Below, one piece after another: positions 8,793 to 18,678 of a DNA stretch of 64,000 nt. The notes under the pieces are model-generated. The model had not been told where the DNA came from, did not search any database, and worked only from the letters and a program-made list of their open reading frames with translations. The number at the start of each line of letters is the position of its first letter. Position 1 is the stretch's first letter. The DNA comes from Phytoactinopolyspora alkaliphila (GTDB lineage Bacteria > Actinomycetota > Actinomycetes > Jiangellales > Jiangellaceae): assembly GCF_010550695.1 (NCBI RefSeq), contig NZ_JAAGOB010000004.1, positions 186,001-250,000 of the forward strand, given 5' to 3'. The translations under genes and the position numbers were made by a program.

Positions 8793-9650
8793 TCAGCTGC
8801 CAGGAACCGGCGTCTGGACGATCTCCTGCGCGGCGTCCACCCCCGCGCCACAGTCCGGGATCATCCAGCCAGTGAGCAGGTGGCCGTCCACGACCACGGC
8901 CAGGATCTCATCCTCGACGTACGCACTTCCCACCAGATCGAGGCCGAGATCGTCGGCCAGCTCCCCGCCGCACCTCGCCTCGATCTCGTCGCCGCTCTCC
9001 CAGACGTCGATGACCGCCAGGACCAGGCTGTCCTCGGGTATCTGCAGCCCGCTAGTCCCGACGTCCTGGTCGGTGTCGCCATTGGTGGTGCCGGCATCGT
9101 CGGAAGACTCTTCCTCCTCGCGGGCGCCCGCTTCCGGCGCGCTCTCCATCGCCGGCTGGTCGGCCATGACGCCGTCCGTGGCCTCCGCCTCCGCGCTGTC
9201 GTCGTTTCCGCCGGCAGAGGAGAAGTCCGGCGGGGACTCGCCGGAGACGAAGGTGTATCCCACGAGTCCGATCACGGCTGCCGACGCGGCGGCCGCCAGT
9301 GTCTGGGGCAGCCGGCGGCGGAACCATGCCACCGGGCGGTCGTGGATCGCGGTGACGCTGCCGCCCGCGCCGTCGACCGGCTCGTCTGTGGCTGGGCGAA
9401 GGTTGGCAGCTCCGGCCTCGGCGGCCAGGGCCTCGGTGAGGCGGGCGGACACGCCCGGCGGTGTGGGCAACCGTGACGGCAGAGCGTGCAGCAGCTGTTT
9501 CACGTCCTCCAGCTGTGTGACGACCGCCTGGCAGGATTCGCATTCTTGCAGGTGCGCGTAGGCAGCAGACAGCTCGTCGTCGACGGGGTCGACCGCTTCG
9601 GCCAGCTCGGCCAGGACATGCTCAGGTGGATGCCGGTCCGTGTCACTCAC
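8793..9650 (-). CDS. Membrane anti-sigma factor (zinc-binding, partner of SigM)
   Basis: 285 residues. The N-terminal zinc anti-sigma motif H33-x3-C37-x2-C40 is visible in HLQECESC, a single membrane segment lies near residues 118-137, and an acidic Ser/Asp/Glu-rich stretch leads to an external C-terminal domain with two cysteines (ARCGG, IPDCG). Proteins of this kind hold an ECF sigma factor at the membrane until a signal triggers release. GTG 9650 overlaps the sigM stop as GTGA, the usual coupling for a sigma/anti-sigma pair. Confidence 0.85.
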   Translation of the reverse strand: MSDTDRHPPEHVLAELAEAVDPVDDELSAAYAHLQECESCQAVVTQLEDVKQLLHALPSRLPTPPGVSARLTEALAAEAGAANLRPATDEPVDGAGGSVTAIHDRPVAWFRRRLPQTLAAAASAAVIGLVGYTFVSGESPPDFSSAGGNDDSAEAEATDGVMADQPAMESAPEAGAREEEESSDDAGTTNGDTDQDVGTSGLQIPEDSLVLAVIDVWESGDEIEARCGGELADDLGLDLVGSAYVEDEILAVVVDGHLLTGWMIPDCGAGVDAAQEIVQTPVPGS

Positions 9651-10306
9651 CGAATCTCACCTCCGAACTCACTGGCCGTCGAAGGTCGGACGCGGCGATC
9701 CGCGGAACGGTTCCCCTCGACGCGCGACGAGTCTGCATCGGACAACAGGGGAAGCAGCCGGGCCCTGCCTCGTGCGCACCGGCTCTTGACCGTGCCGACG
9801 GGTAGGTCGAGCATCTCCGCTACCTCCGCTACCCGGTAGCCCTCGATGTCGACGAGTACCAACGGCACCCGTTGCTCGTCCGGCAGCGTGGCGAGCGCAG
9901 CCTCGACGTCGAGGCGAAGTGCGGTGTTCTCTGCGGGGTCGTTTCCGGAGCCGAGCGACGAACGCAGCGCGGGTGACTCCGTGCCGTCGAACGCGACCGG
10001 GTCGGCGGGCCTGGCGGCGGAGTGGCGGACCCGGTCGAGGCACGCGTTGACCACGATGCGGTGCAGCCACGTGGTGACTGCGGACTCGGACCGGAAGGAG
10101 CCGGCTCGCCGGAAAGCGTTGATGAGCGCGTCCTGGAGTGCGTCGGCGGCGTCGTCCTGGTTGCCCAGGGTTCGCAGGGCCACCGCCCACAATCGGTCCT
10201 GATGGCGCTTGACCAGTTCTCCGAACGCCTCGTGGTCGCCCTGGACATGCCACTTCAGCAGGGCGTTGTCGCTGGCGTCTCCGTAACGGGAGGCCTCACC
10301 CGACAC
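9647..10306 (-). CDS. sigM: ECF RNA polymerase sigma factor SigM
   Basis: A 219-residue ECF sigma factor. Region 2 (GDHEAFGELVKRHQDRLWAV and DAADALQDALINAFR) and region 4 (LPDEQRVPLVLVDIEG, then VAEMLDLPVGTVKSRCARGR) are complete. The setting between MurJ and a zinc anti-sigma gene next to trxB identifies it as the SigM type. It starts with GTG directly after the murJ stop (TAA-GTG), so murJ, sigM and the anti-sigma gene are probably one transcript. Confidence 0.92.
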   Translation of the reverse strand: MSGEASRYGDASDNALLKWHVQGDHEAFGELVKRHQDRLWAVALRTLGNQDDAADALQDALINAFRRAGSFRSESAVTTWLHRIVVNACLDRVRHSAARPADPVAFDGTESPALRSSLGSGNDPAENTALRLDVEAALATLPDEQRVPLVLVDIEGYRVAEVAEMLDLPVGTVKSRCARGRARLLPLLSDADSSRVEGNRSADRRVRPSTASEFGGEIR

Positions 10307-13300
10307 TTAAGAACCTCCGCTGTCAGCACCCAGGACGCTCACTTCGGCGATGCCGCTCCGGTAGTTGTCTTCGAATACGGGCAGCCGAGTGAACCACACC
10401 AGGACGAAGCGGGTCGTGACGGCCTCGTCAAGTGTATGGGTCAGCGAGTCCTCGGTGTCCAGTTCCTCGTGTACGAGGTTCCAGCCGTCCGGGTCGTCCG
10501 GAGCCGAACTGGAGCCTTCGGGCGCCAGAAGGAGCTCGACGTCCGCGTCGGTATTGAACAGGGCGACCTGGATCTCGGTGACGGCCCTGTCCTCGCCGAG
10601 GTCTACGTACAGGCCCACGCCGTCCTTCTGCTGCTCCAGCGGATCGAAGTAGTTCAGCGTGGTCCAGCTGGTGTCCAAGTCACCGTCGATGGCGTCACCG
10701 ACCTGGGTCGGGTTCTCCGGTGTGCCGCCGAACGGATCGAAGTAGTCGGCCGCCACGATCTCCAGCGGCGTGGGCTCCGAGTCCGGTTCCGGGTCCGGGG
10801 TGCCGGGGTCTTCGGTGGTGCTGGTCTGGGTCGGCGACGGCTCCTCAGAACCCGGATCCTGGGAGTCGAACGCACTAAGCATCAGCTGCAATCCGACGAG
10901 CGTGGCGCCGACCAGCAACAGAGCGGCGCCGACGACGCCGAGGAACCGGTTGAGGCGGCTGGTGCGACGCTGATCTCGTCTGCTCCGGCCTGGACCGTTG
11001 CGCCCCCCGACGCCGGCCGCGACGGCCGTGTACGGGGGCTGGAGGGCGGCGCCGTTCTCGTCCCTGTCCTCCGGGCCGGCCGACCGGCCGACAATGACGA
11101 ACTCGTCGGTGCGTGGGCCCGCACCGAGCTCCTGAGCGATCTGCAGCGGAGACCGCAGCGGCGGCGCGTGATGCTTGCGCGCGTTCCCGACCGACCGGTC
11201 GGTGACCACATTGAGAGCGGTGGGCACGCCAGGGCGGGCCTGGCGTGCCGAAGCCAGCCTCCCGTCGATGCGGGGTGCCGGCTCCAGGCCCCCGGGCGCC
11301 CCCGTGGGCCAGTGCGCCGTCAAGCAGGCGTAGAGGACGCCGCCGACCCCGGCCGCGTCGAGGCCCGCCGGGTCCGTCAGCGGGGCGTCAGTGCCGTCCT
11401 GGCATACTTCCGCGGGCCCGTAGAGGACGGCCTCGGTCTCCAGGCCGGCGATCTTGATGGAACCCTCCGCCGTCAGGAACACGAGAGTGGGGCCCAGCTG
11501 CCGGTGGAACAACTGCTGGCCGTTGGCAACCGCCATCGCGTCCGCCACCTCGCGCCCGATGGCGCTGGCATGGTCAGTGCTGAACGGACCGTAACTGAGC
11601 AGGCCGGCCAGGCTTCGTCCCGGCGTCCACTCCCTGACCATGTACGACACGTCGTCCGAACCGATGTCGAGGACGCGAAGGAAACGCGGGTCCTGGATGG
11701 TCGACGCCCGGCGGGCTGCCGTGACGAAGGCCTCTGCCCGGGCGTCGTCGGTGGCGAGGGTCTGGATGAACACGGGACGTTGCAGGACGCTGTCGAATCC
11801 GTACCACGAACGCACGCCGGCGGAGTCGTCGAGCAGTTCGTCGACGCGATAACGTCCGGCGAGCGTGCCCGGTCTACCTGCGGTCTGCGTGGCCATGCTG
11901 CTCCGCGTGCCCAGTGGGAGCTCGGGTTGGGTGTCGACGTCGAGATGGTGATCTCTCCGGCCGTTTTCCCCGCTCCCATCTGTGAACATGCTAGGCCGAA
12001 CAGGTGCCGCCGTCGCGCTGGAAACGCTGGGCACGCCGTGCATGGTGGCACCGTGCATCGTCTCGTCGAGGAAGAACTCGACGGTGACGTCGGGGTCGAA
12101 CGTGGGCCGGAAGATGCTCAGCGTCCCGGTCTCGACGATCGGGCCAGGATGTTCGGCCGTTTCCTCCAGCTGTTCCTCGGTGAGCGCGCCCTGCGTCGTC
12201 TGCGCCTCGGCGGTGGTACCGCCACGGACCTTGGCGAGGACCATGCCGACCGCGTGCCGGACCTCGTCGATCCGGAACGCGTAGGCGAGAGCGACGAAAG
12301 AGACGACGCCGATGGTCCCGCCCACAGCCAGCTCGACCAGGCGCACCGCCATGGACGGAAGCGCATCGAGCAGGCCCAGCTGCGACCAGCCTTGCCAGAC
12401 GAACCAGGCGAGAGCCGCCGAGATACCGGTCGGGATGACCAGCCGGACCAGATGCTGGACGATCGGGCCGAACGCGACGCTTCCGATCTCCCGCTGGAGC
12501 CGGACGACGCTCACCGCGGCGCCCACCACGTAGGCAGCGCTGTAACCGGCTGCGAGGGTGATGGTGACGACAGCCGGGTGGGGAGAGATCACCGCGAGAC
12601 CGATGGCCCAGACGACCATCACGGCCGCGATCCAGAGCTGAGTGAAGAACGGCGTGCGGGTGTCCTGCAGCGCGTAAAAACCGCGCAGGCAGAGATAGTG
12701 GACGGTGAACGCCAGCAACCCCGGCATCAGCGCGATCAGCGTGCGGGCGAGCATGCCGGTCTGGCCCTGCGCCGAGCCGTAGTCGAAGATCATCGCCGTC
12801 AGTGGGAACGCGAGCACGGCCATGAGGGCGCCCAGCGGCAGGATGATCGCAAGGCACACACGTACGGCGGAGACGAGCTTGTCCTTAACCTCGTCCAGAT
12901 GCCCATCGGCTGCCAGGTCGGACAGCCGGGGCAGGAGCGCCGTGGCCAGGGAGACGGTGATGATGGCATGCGGAACCATCATGATCAGCATGGCGTTGGC
13001 GTAGACCGTGTAGCCGGCGCCGTCTCCTCCGGCGCCGGTGGCACTCGCGCTCGTCGCGATGTTGACGAAGAACAGGTAGGCGATCTGGTTGACCACGACG
13101 AAGCCGAAGGTCCACAGACCCAGACGGATCGGCTCCGCGAGACCATGACCCCGCCAGTCGGTGCGGAACTTCAGAGAGAACCCGGTCTTGCGCAGGACCG
13201 GTATCAAGATCAGCGCCTGCGCCGCGACGCCCGCGGTCGAGCCGAGACCGAGCAGCGCCATCTCCGACATCTCGAACGCCTCGGCAGGCTTCGTTCCGAA

Positions 13301-13900
13301 CACGATCAGGTAGGTGGCGAAGACGCCGATGGCGACGACATTGTTCAGGATCGGCGCCCACATCATCGGGCCGAACCGGCCCTTGGCATTGAGTATCTGG
13401 CCGATCAGGACGTACAGGCCGTAGAAGAAGATCTGCGGAAGGCAGAACCTCGCGAACATCACCATGTTGTCGTAGAACGGCCGCATGTCCGGTTCGAGAT
13501 ACCGCGAATCGACGATGGCGCGGATGATCAGGGGAGCGGCCAGTACCGCCACGACCGTGGCGACCAGTAGTACGGTCACCGCGACGCTGTACAGCCGCTG
13601 CGAATAGGCAGCCCCGCCGTCGTCGTCGTTCTTGATCGCACGGACCAGCACGGGTACGAGGACCGAGTTGAGTATCCCGCCACCCACCAGGATGTAGAGC
13701 ATGTTGGGGATGACGTTCGGAACGTTGAAGACGTCGGCCGTGGCGACGGTGAGGCCCAGAGCCGCGGCGATGATCGCGGCGCGGGCGAACCCGGTCAGCC
13801 GGGAGACGACCGTGCCGGCCGCCATGACGGCGCTGGAGCCGAGGATGCTGGGTTGCTTGCGCCCGGAAGGGCCGGGGGCGGAGGCGGAGACGCGGCTCAT
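10307..13900 (-). CDS. murJ: MurJ lipid II flippase fused to a pseudokinase and a secreted discoidin-like domain
   Basis: 1197 residues in three parts. Residues 1-550 are a MurJ/MviN flippase with about 14 membrane segments (AGTVVSRLTGFARAAIIA at the start), which moves lipid II across the membrane. Residues about 690-950 resemble a Ser/Thr kinase fold without its catalytic residues: VFIQTL replaces the ATP-binding lysine segment, HRQLGPTLV the HRD loop, and IKIAGLE the DFG motif. One membrane segment (FLGVVGAALLLVGATLVGL) then leads to a Pro/Thr linker and an external domain resembling a discoidin fold. This matches the mycobacterial MviN architecture, where the pseudokinase binds FhaA when phosphorylated. 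Its start overlaps the stop of the DUF6049 gene by ATGA. Confidence 0.93.
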   Translation of the reverse strand: MSRVSASAPGPSGRKQPSILGSSAVMAAGTVVSRLTGFARAAIIAAALGLTVATADVFNVPNVIPNMLYILVGGGILNSVLVPVLVRAIKNDDDGGAAYSQRLYSVAVTVLLVATVVAVLAAPLIIRAIVDSRYLEPDMRPFYDNMVMFARFCLPQIFFYGLYVLIGQILNAKGRFGPMMWAPILNNVVAIGVFATYLIVFGTKPAEAFEMSEMALLGLGSTAGVAAQALILIPVLRKTGFSLKFRTDWRGHGLAEPIRLGLWTFGFVVVNQIAYLFFVNIATSASATGAGGDGAGYTVYANAMLIMMVPHAIITVSLATALLPRLSDLAADGHLDEVKDKLVSAVRVCLAIILPLGALMAVLAFPLTAMIFDYGSAQGQTGMLARTLIALMPGLLAFTVHYLCLRGFYALQDTRTPFFTQLWIAAVMVVWAIGLAVISPHPAVVTITLAAGYSAAYVVGAAVSVVRLQREIGSVAFGPIVQHLVRLVIPTGISAALAWFVWQGWSQLGLLDALPSMAVRLVELAVGGTIGVVSFVALAYAFRIDEVRHAVGMVLAKVRGGTTAEAQTTQGALTEEQLEETAEHPGPIVETGTLSIFRPTFDPDVTVEFFLDETMHGATMHGVPSVSSATAAPVRPSMFTDGSGENGRRDHHLDVDTQPELPLGTRSSMATQTAGRPGTLAGRYRVDELLDDSAGVRSWYGFDSVLQRPVFIQTLATDDARAEAFVTAARRASTIQDPRFLRVLDIGSDDVSYMVREWTPGRSLAGLLSYGPFSTDHASAIGREVADAMAVANGQQLFHRQLGPTLVFLTAEGSIKIAGLETEAVLYGPAEVCQDGTDAPLTDPAGLDAAGVGGVLYACLTAHWPTGAPGGLEPAPRIDGRLASARQARPGVPTALNVVTDRSVGNARKHHAPPLRSPLQIAQELGAGPRTDEFVIVGRSAGPEDRDENGAALQPPYTAVAAGVGGRNGPGRSRRDQRRTSRLNRFLGVVGAALLLVGATLVGLQLMLSAFDSQDPGSEEPSPTQTSTTEDPGTPDPEPDSEPTPLEIVAADYFDPFGGTPENPTQVGDAIDGDLDTSWTTLNYFDPLEQQKDGVGLYVDLGEDRAVTEIQVALFNTDADVELLLAPEGSSSAPDDPDGWNLVHEELDTEDSLTHTLDEAVTTRFVLVWFTRLPVFEDNYRSGIAEVSVLGADSGGS

Positions 13901-16044
13901 GGGGCGACCCCCGGCGCATGGGCCCGTGGGACATCCCCCGGATCGGGCACATCGGCTTCTTCGCCGCTGGTGGCCGCGTCGGTGTCAGTGTCCTCCGGGC
14001 CCGCCCGGCGACGTCGCAGGCTCGTACGGAGGACGGAGGCGCCGAACAGCGCGCCGGCACCGGCGATGATCACCCAGCCGATCGTTCCGTAGTCGGTCGC
14101 GTTCACGACGGTCTGCGTCGCCGGACCCAACGGAGACTGGTTCCTGGTCACCAGCTGCACCGTGATCGGCACCCGGCCGTTGGTTGCCGCCTCGGCCTGC
14201 ACCTCCACGGTTTCCCTGGCGCCCGCCTCGACCCGCTGTTCCTCGAGGTCAGTGACCCGCAGCCGGTCCGGGTTCGCCGCCTCGATGGCGAGCGTGACCG
14301 TGACCGGCTCATCGAGGTCGTTCGTCACGGTCAGCGGGAAGATCCCGGTCCGGCTCGACAAGGTGACCGACTCGGGCACAGTGACCCGGACCTCGTCGAG
14401 ACGTTCCCTGAGCTCATCCGTGATCGACGACGCGTACTCGGTGCCGGCTGCCGGATCGTCTCTCCAGCCGGTGGAGGCCGCCCGGAGCACGGCTCGCCCA
14501 AGACCGGTGATCAGCTCCGGTTCGGGCTCGGCCAGAAGGTCGGTGTAATCCCGCGACGCCGCTTGCAGCAGAGCTGTCGCGTCGACGTTCTCGGCGGGCA
14601 GAGCGTTGACCGCCTCCGCCGGAATCGTGGTGACGGGCTCCGCCTGATCAGGAGGGCTGATCCCGTCGAGCGTCACCGGCTCGACCCAAGGTATGGATGT
14701 CCAGGCGTCCACAATCGCGGAGGCGACCTCGGCGCCCGGTGTCCACCGTGGAGGCGGGGCGACGATCATCGGTGCCGGCTCTATCCCCAATGTCTCCGCT
14801 TCGAGCGCCGCCATGGCGGTCTCCGCGGCCCACCGCTGGCGTAGGTCGAGTGCGCCGGCTTCGGGGTTCGGTGCCGTGTACGCGTCGAGCAGGGCTGCGT
14901 CGAGTCCGGTGTCGGTGAGGACGGCATCCAGCTCACCCTCAGGTGTGACCAGCTGAGCACGAGGGTGCCTCGGCGCCGGGGTCACACCGGCCTGCGGGAG
15001 GATCACGGTGCCGACTCCGGCGCGGGCGAGCATCGAGAGCATGCGCTCGGAGGTCTCGCCGCTGCCGGGCCGGACCACGTCGGCTTGCGCGTCGTCCATG
15101 TCCCCGGCGGTCTCGCGGCTGGCCTCGAGAGACCTCGCCATCAGCGTGGCAGCCAGATCTGTGTCCGCGGCCAAAAGCGCCTCCGCATCGGGGCGGGCGT
15201 AGGGGAGCAAGGATACCGAGCCGTTGCGGGATTCCTGGTTGAACGCGGACCGCCAGCTCGATGCCAGGTCCGACGATTCCCCTTGTTCCCGGTCCGCCGG
15301 ATCCGGCCCGGTCTCGTATCCGTCCGTCATCGAGTCGACCGTGTCGAGAACATCCGGATCCACCAGCCACGTCAGCGGGGACGAGTCCGCAGCCTCGACG
15401 ATGGCACCCAGCGGGCCGTCCGGGGCGAGCCGGTCGGCGAGCGCGTCGTTGCGCAGTGCGCCGTCGGGAAGGAGCGAGGGAGGTGCTTCCACCGGCCAGA
15501 GCATGGCCATCGGGACCGGTGGGGGTTCGGTGGGCATCCACGGTATGACGGTGCGCACCGTGTCGAGGGTGACTCTTTCGCCGGTGGAGATGGTGCCGCG
15601 GATGTCGACGCCGATCGCGTAGACACCGGCGAGCCCGAATCCGAGCTGATCCACATTGTCGAAACTCAGCTCGAACTCACGGCTCTGGCCGGGTTCCAGT
15701 CGCTCCGTCACCACCTCGTACGGGTCGTCGTGCCGCAAGCCCCACCGGATGCTCGGATCGCTGCTCACCCGGCCGATCTCCTCGCGGGTCTCCAGCTGGA
15801 CATCGCTCCAGCGCGGCAGCACCTGGATGTTTTCCAGCGGCTCGTCGCCGGTGTTCTCCACCACGCCGCCGAGGACGAGCTCGTCGCCGGGAACGATCAC
15901 GGAGGGACGGACGCTGTGCAGATAACTGGCCACCTCGGTTCCGGTTCCGGGGTCACCGGGACTGTCTGCGGCTGAGGCGGGAGACGTCAAGATCACCGCC
16001 ACGGCTGTGACCGTCGCGGTGGTCAGGAGAGTCCGGCCGAGCAT
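13897..16044 (-). CDS. DUF6049 family secreted, membrane-anchored protein
   Basis: 715 residues with a cleavable signal peptide (TVTAVAVILTSPASAAD), a large external region and one C-terminal membrane segment (IGWVIIAGAGALFGASVL) followed by a basic tail. The external part contains CARDB/NEW-like stretches near both ends (for example NTGDEPLENIQVLPRW). Its molecular function is unknown, but it is usually encoded just upstream of MurJ in Actinomycetota, as here with an overlapping stop and start. ATG 16044 was chosen because the signal peptide begins there; the upstream reading is basic and lacks family features. Confidence 0.85.
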   Translation of the reverse strand: MLGRTLLTTATVTAVAVILTSPASAADSPGDPGTGTEVASYLHSVRPSVIVPGDELVLGGVVENTGDEPLENIQVLPRWSDVQLETREEIGRVSSDPSIRWGLRHDDPYEVVTERLEPGQSREFELSFDNVDQLGFGLAGVYAIGVDIRGTISTGERVTLDTVRTVIPWMPTEPPPVPMAMLWPVEAPPSLLPDGALRNDALADRLAPDGPLGAIVEAADSSPLTWLVDPDVLDTVDSMTDGYETGPDPADREQGESSDLASSWRSAFNQESRNGSVSLLPYARPDAEALLAADTDLAATLMARSLEASRETAGDMDDAQADVVRPGSGETSERMLSMLARAGVGTVILPQAGVTPAPRHPRAQLVTPEGELDAVLTDTGLDAALLDAYTAPNPEAGALDLRQRWAAETAMAALEAETLGIEPAPMIVAPPPRWTPGAEVASAIVDAWTSIPWVEPVTLDGISPPDQAEPVTTIPAEAVNALPAENVDATALLQAASRDYTDLLAEPEPELITGLGRAVLRAASTGWRDDPAAGTEYASSITDELRERLDEVRVTVPESVTLSSRTGIFPLTVTNDLDEPVTVTLAIEAANPDRLRVTDLEEQRVEAGARETVEVQAEAATNGRVPITVQLVTRNQSPLGPATQTVVNATDYGTIGWVIIAGAGALFGASVLRTSLRRRRAGPEDTDTDAATSGEEADVPDPGDVPRAHAPGVAP

Positions 16045-16170
16045 ACGTCCAGGGTAAGGGTCTGGGCGGGCATGACGTGACAGCCTCCTCGGTCGGCAAG
16101 CCATTCTCGCCCGGGCACGGCTGTCAGGCAACGCGAGCGCCCCTGGTGCGTCGCCCCGCACGGTCCGACG

Positions 16171-16176
16171 TAATCT
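16171..16176 (+). promoter_or_regulatory. Candidate -10 element for a leaderless cca transcript
   Basis: TAATCT fits the actinobacterial -10 pattern TANNNT and ends nine bases before GTG 16185, so transcription would begin at or next to the start codon. No Shine-Dalgarno sequence precedes the GTG, which supports a leaderless mRNA. The -35 region is weak. Confidence 0.45.
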
Positions 16177-16184
16177 GGTTCGTC

Positions 16185-17642
16185 GTGACCGAATCGAGTG
16201 ACCAGAACCGTTCGCTTTCCGAGGCGCAACGCCGCGCCGTCCGCCAGATGCTGCGTATCGCGCCCGTGGCCGACGAGCTGGGCGAGCGCTTCAACAACGC
16301 TGGTCACGATCTTGCCTTGGTAGGCGGTTCGGTTCGCGACGCGTTCTTGGACCGGCTGGGCCAGGACCTCGACTTCACCACCTCGGCCCGCCCCGACGAA
16401 AGCAAGCGACTGCTCTCCGGCTGGGCCGACCATCTCTGGGACGTGGGTCAGGCCTACGGAACCATCGGTGCCTCGAAGGCCGGCTTCCAGATCGAGGTCA
16501 CGACATACCGCTCGGACGTCTATGACCGGGCGAGTCGCAAGCCGGCCGTCACATACGGCGACAGCATCGAAGAGGATCTGGTGCGCCGGGACTTCACGGT
16601 GAATGCGATGGCGCTCAAGCTTCCCAGCCGCGAGTTCGTCGATCCGCACGCCGGCCTGGCGGATCTGGGCAACAAGATCATCCGTACGCCCGGTACTCCT
16701 GAGTCGTCCTTCTCCGACGACCCGTTGCGGATGATGCGCGCGGCGCGCTTCGCCGCCCAGCTCGGGTTCGACGTCGCTCCGGAAGTCGTCAAGGCGATGC
16801 GGGACATGGCAGACCGGCTGGACATCATCTCCGCCGAGCGGGTGCGCGACGAGCTCACCAAGATGATCCTCTCCGATCGCCCGCGGACAGGGCTCACCCT
16901 CCTGGTCGACACCGGCCTGGCGGATCGCGTCCTGCCGGAGCTGCCCGCTCTACGGCTGGAGATCGACGAACACCACCGGCACAAAGACGTCTACGAGCAT
17001 TCACTCACGGTCCTTGAGCAGGCCATCGAACTCGAACACCGGCTTCCGGGCGGTAGCCCCGACCTGGTTGCCCGGCTGGCGGCCCTCTTGCACGACATCG
17101 GCAAACCGCGGACACGGCGCTTCGAGTCCGGCGGAGGCGTCAGCTTCCATCACCACGACGTCGTCGGCGCCAAGCTGGCGCGCAAGCGGTTGACCAAGCT
17201 GCGCTACCCGGCGTCCGTCGTGGACGCCGTGTCGAAGCTGACCGAACTGCACCTGCGCTTTCACGGTTACGGAACTGGCCAGTGGACGGACTCGGCGGTC
17301 CGCCGGTACGTCCGCGACGCCGGTGACCTGCTGGAGCAGCTGCACGTTCTCACCCGCTCGGACTGCACCACGCGCAATCCGCGCAAGGCCCAGGCCCTCC
17401 AGCGCTCGTACGACGACCTGGAGAATCGCATCGAGCGGCTCCAGGAAGAGGAAGAGCTCGCCAAGATCCGCCCGGACCTCGACGGCAACCAGATCATGTC
17501 GATCTTGGGCATCGAACCTGGTCCGCTGGTGGGCAAGGCGTCCAAGCACATGCTCGAGGTCCGCATGGACAAAGGGCCGCTCAGCGAGGACGACGCTCGC
17601 GCCGAGCTGCTGAAGTGGTGGGCCGAACAGCAGGAGTCCTGA
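16185..17642 (+). CDS. cca: CCA tRNA nucleotidyltransferase
   Basis: 485 residues. It adds or repairs the 3'-CCA end of tRNAs with CTP and ATP. The class II nucleotidyltransferase head has LVGGSVRDAFLDRLGQDLDFTT (metal-binding D-x-D) and RRDFTVNAMAL. An HD domain follows (HHRHKDVYEHSL, LLHDIGKPRTR), as in many actinobacterial PcnA-annotated proteins. GTG 16185 is selected because the family N-terminus starts there and a -10 box sits just ahead. It is divergent from the DUF6049-murJ-sigM operon, matching the usual actinobacterial order. Confidence 0.95.
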   Translation: MTESSDQNRSLSEAQRRAVRQMLRIAPVADELGERFNNAGHDLALVGGSVRDAFLDRLGQDLDFTTSARPDESKRLLSGWADHLWDVGQAYGTIGASKAGFQIEVTTYRSDVYDRASRKPAVTYGDSIEEDLVRRDFTVNAMALKLPSREFVDPHAGLADLGNKIIRTPGTPESSFSDDPLRMMRAARFAAQLGFDVAPEVVKAMRDMADRLDIISAERVRDELTKMILSDRPRTGLTLLVDTGLADRVLPELPALRLEIDEHHRHKDVYEHSLTVLEQAIELEHRLPGGSPDLVARLAALLHDIGKPRTRRFESGGGVSFHHHDVVGAKLARKRLTKLRYPASVVDAVSKLTELHLRFHGYGTGQWTDSAVRRYVRDAGDLLEQLHVLTRSDCTTRNPRKAQALQRSYDDLENRIERLQEEEELAKIRPDLDGNQIMSILGIEPGPLVGKASKHMLEVRMDKGPLSEDDARAELLKWWAEQQES

Positions 17643-17650
17643 ACGGCGGC

Positions 17651-17698
17651 TTGCGTCCTGCAGGTCGAGTGCCGGGGGCCTCACCTTGCAGGACGCAA
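17651..17698. terminator. Two-way terminator hairpin between cca and lipoprotein gene
   Basis: TTGCGTCCTGCA (17651-17662) pairs exactly with TGCAGGACGCAA (17687-17698), leaving a 24-base loop that can pair further. It fills the 63-base gap between two convergent genes. Confidence 0.75.
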
Positions 17699-17705
17699 CG
17701 GCGGA

Positions 17706-18599
17706 TCAGGGGTCGACGGGGGTGAGTGCGGCTGTGACGCGGACTATGCCCTCGCCGTACTGCTCGTCGAGGCGTTGTTGGAGGCCGTCGTCGATCTCGA
17801 CCTGCAGGGTCACCACGCCGCCCGATGTGTCGACGCCTGCTCCCAGGAATCCTGGTATGTCGACCAGCTCGTCCTGGATGGCGCGTAGCTCCGCCTCGGT
17901 GTGCTCGGCCTCGCTGACGCACAGTGCGCCGCCCCAGACCTCGCGCAGTTCCGCTTCGTGCCGTTCGAGATCACCAGTGAACTGGACGTTGAGAACGAGC
18001 AGAGACGGATCGTTCATCGCCTCTTCGGCCTCGAGGTCGGACTCGGCTTCTGAGGCCGGATTGATCGACTGATCGACCCAGGCGCCTGCATAGTCGGGCT
18101 GTTCCGCCGCGAGCTGGAGCGCTTCCTGCAGGGCGTCGTCGTTGGTCTTCTCCGGGTCGACCACGGCCCACCCGCCGGCCGGTGGCTCGCACGGTGAGCT
18201 GAAGTCCGGCTCCTGGTGGTCCACCGGAGGGGGAGTGGTGTACATGGCCGACGATGCCGGTTCGGTCAGCTCGAAGGTCTCGCCGTCGTACCGACCGGTG
18301 ACCACATAGACACCCCAGGTGGATCCGGACGCCGATTCGTAGGTGTCGGGGTCGACCTCGTCCCACGACCAGTTGGAGATGTCCGGGCCGCCGCACTGCG
18401 GCGGGTAGGACTCGGCGACGCCGCCTAGGCACAGCTGCGGGCCAGTCTCGGCGGTCTCCATGACCGTGCCCGTCCCCGTATAGATGGTCTCGGGGTCGGG
18501 CGCCGGTGCGTCAGTCACATTCGCCACGGTAGCGTCCTCGGTGCCGCACGCGGCAACGGCGAGGACGGGGGCGAGAAACAGCCACGCGTAACGGCTCAT
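17706..18599 (-). CDS. Putative lipoprotein of unknown function
   Basis: 297 residues beginning with a lipoprotein signal (WLFLAPVLAVAAC, lipobox cysteine near residue 18). The mature protein is acidic and has several cysteines (LCLGG, QCGGP, SSPCEPP, LCVSE) that could form disulfides outside the cell. I recognise no domain. It lies 79 bases downstream of the conservon GTPase gene on the same strand, so it may be read through from it, but there is no sign of shared function. Confidence 0.75.
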   Translation of the reverse strand: MSRYAWLFLAPVLAVAACGTEDATVANVTDAPAPDPETIYTGTGTVMETAETGPQLCLGGVAESYPPQCGGPDISNWSWDEVDPDTYESASGSTWGVYVVTGRYDGETFELTEPASSAMYTTPPPVDHQEPDFSSPCEPPAGGWAVVDPEKTNDDALQEALQLAAEQPDYAGAWVDQSINPASEAESDLEAEEAMNDPSLLVLNVQFTGDLERHEAELREVWGGALCVSEAEHTEAELRAIQDELVDIPGFLGAGVDTSGGVVTLQVEIDDGLQQRLDEQYGEGIVRVTAALTPVDP

Positions 18600-18678
18600 G
18601 CCCCTTGGACGCCCCTTGTGGCACGCCGGTTCCGTCCGGCAACCCCGATGCGAGTGGGTCGCGGGCCGCTTCGAGCGG

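Noticed and set aside
10022-13570. Open frame of 1182 residues on the plus strand
   Set aside because: It is antisense to murJ and sigM, has a composition dominated by Arg, Asp and Gly, and shows no known domain. It arises from high GC in codon third positions of the real genes.
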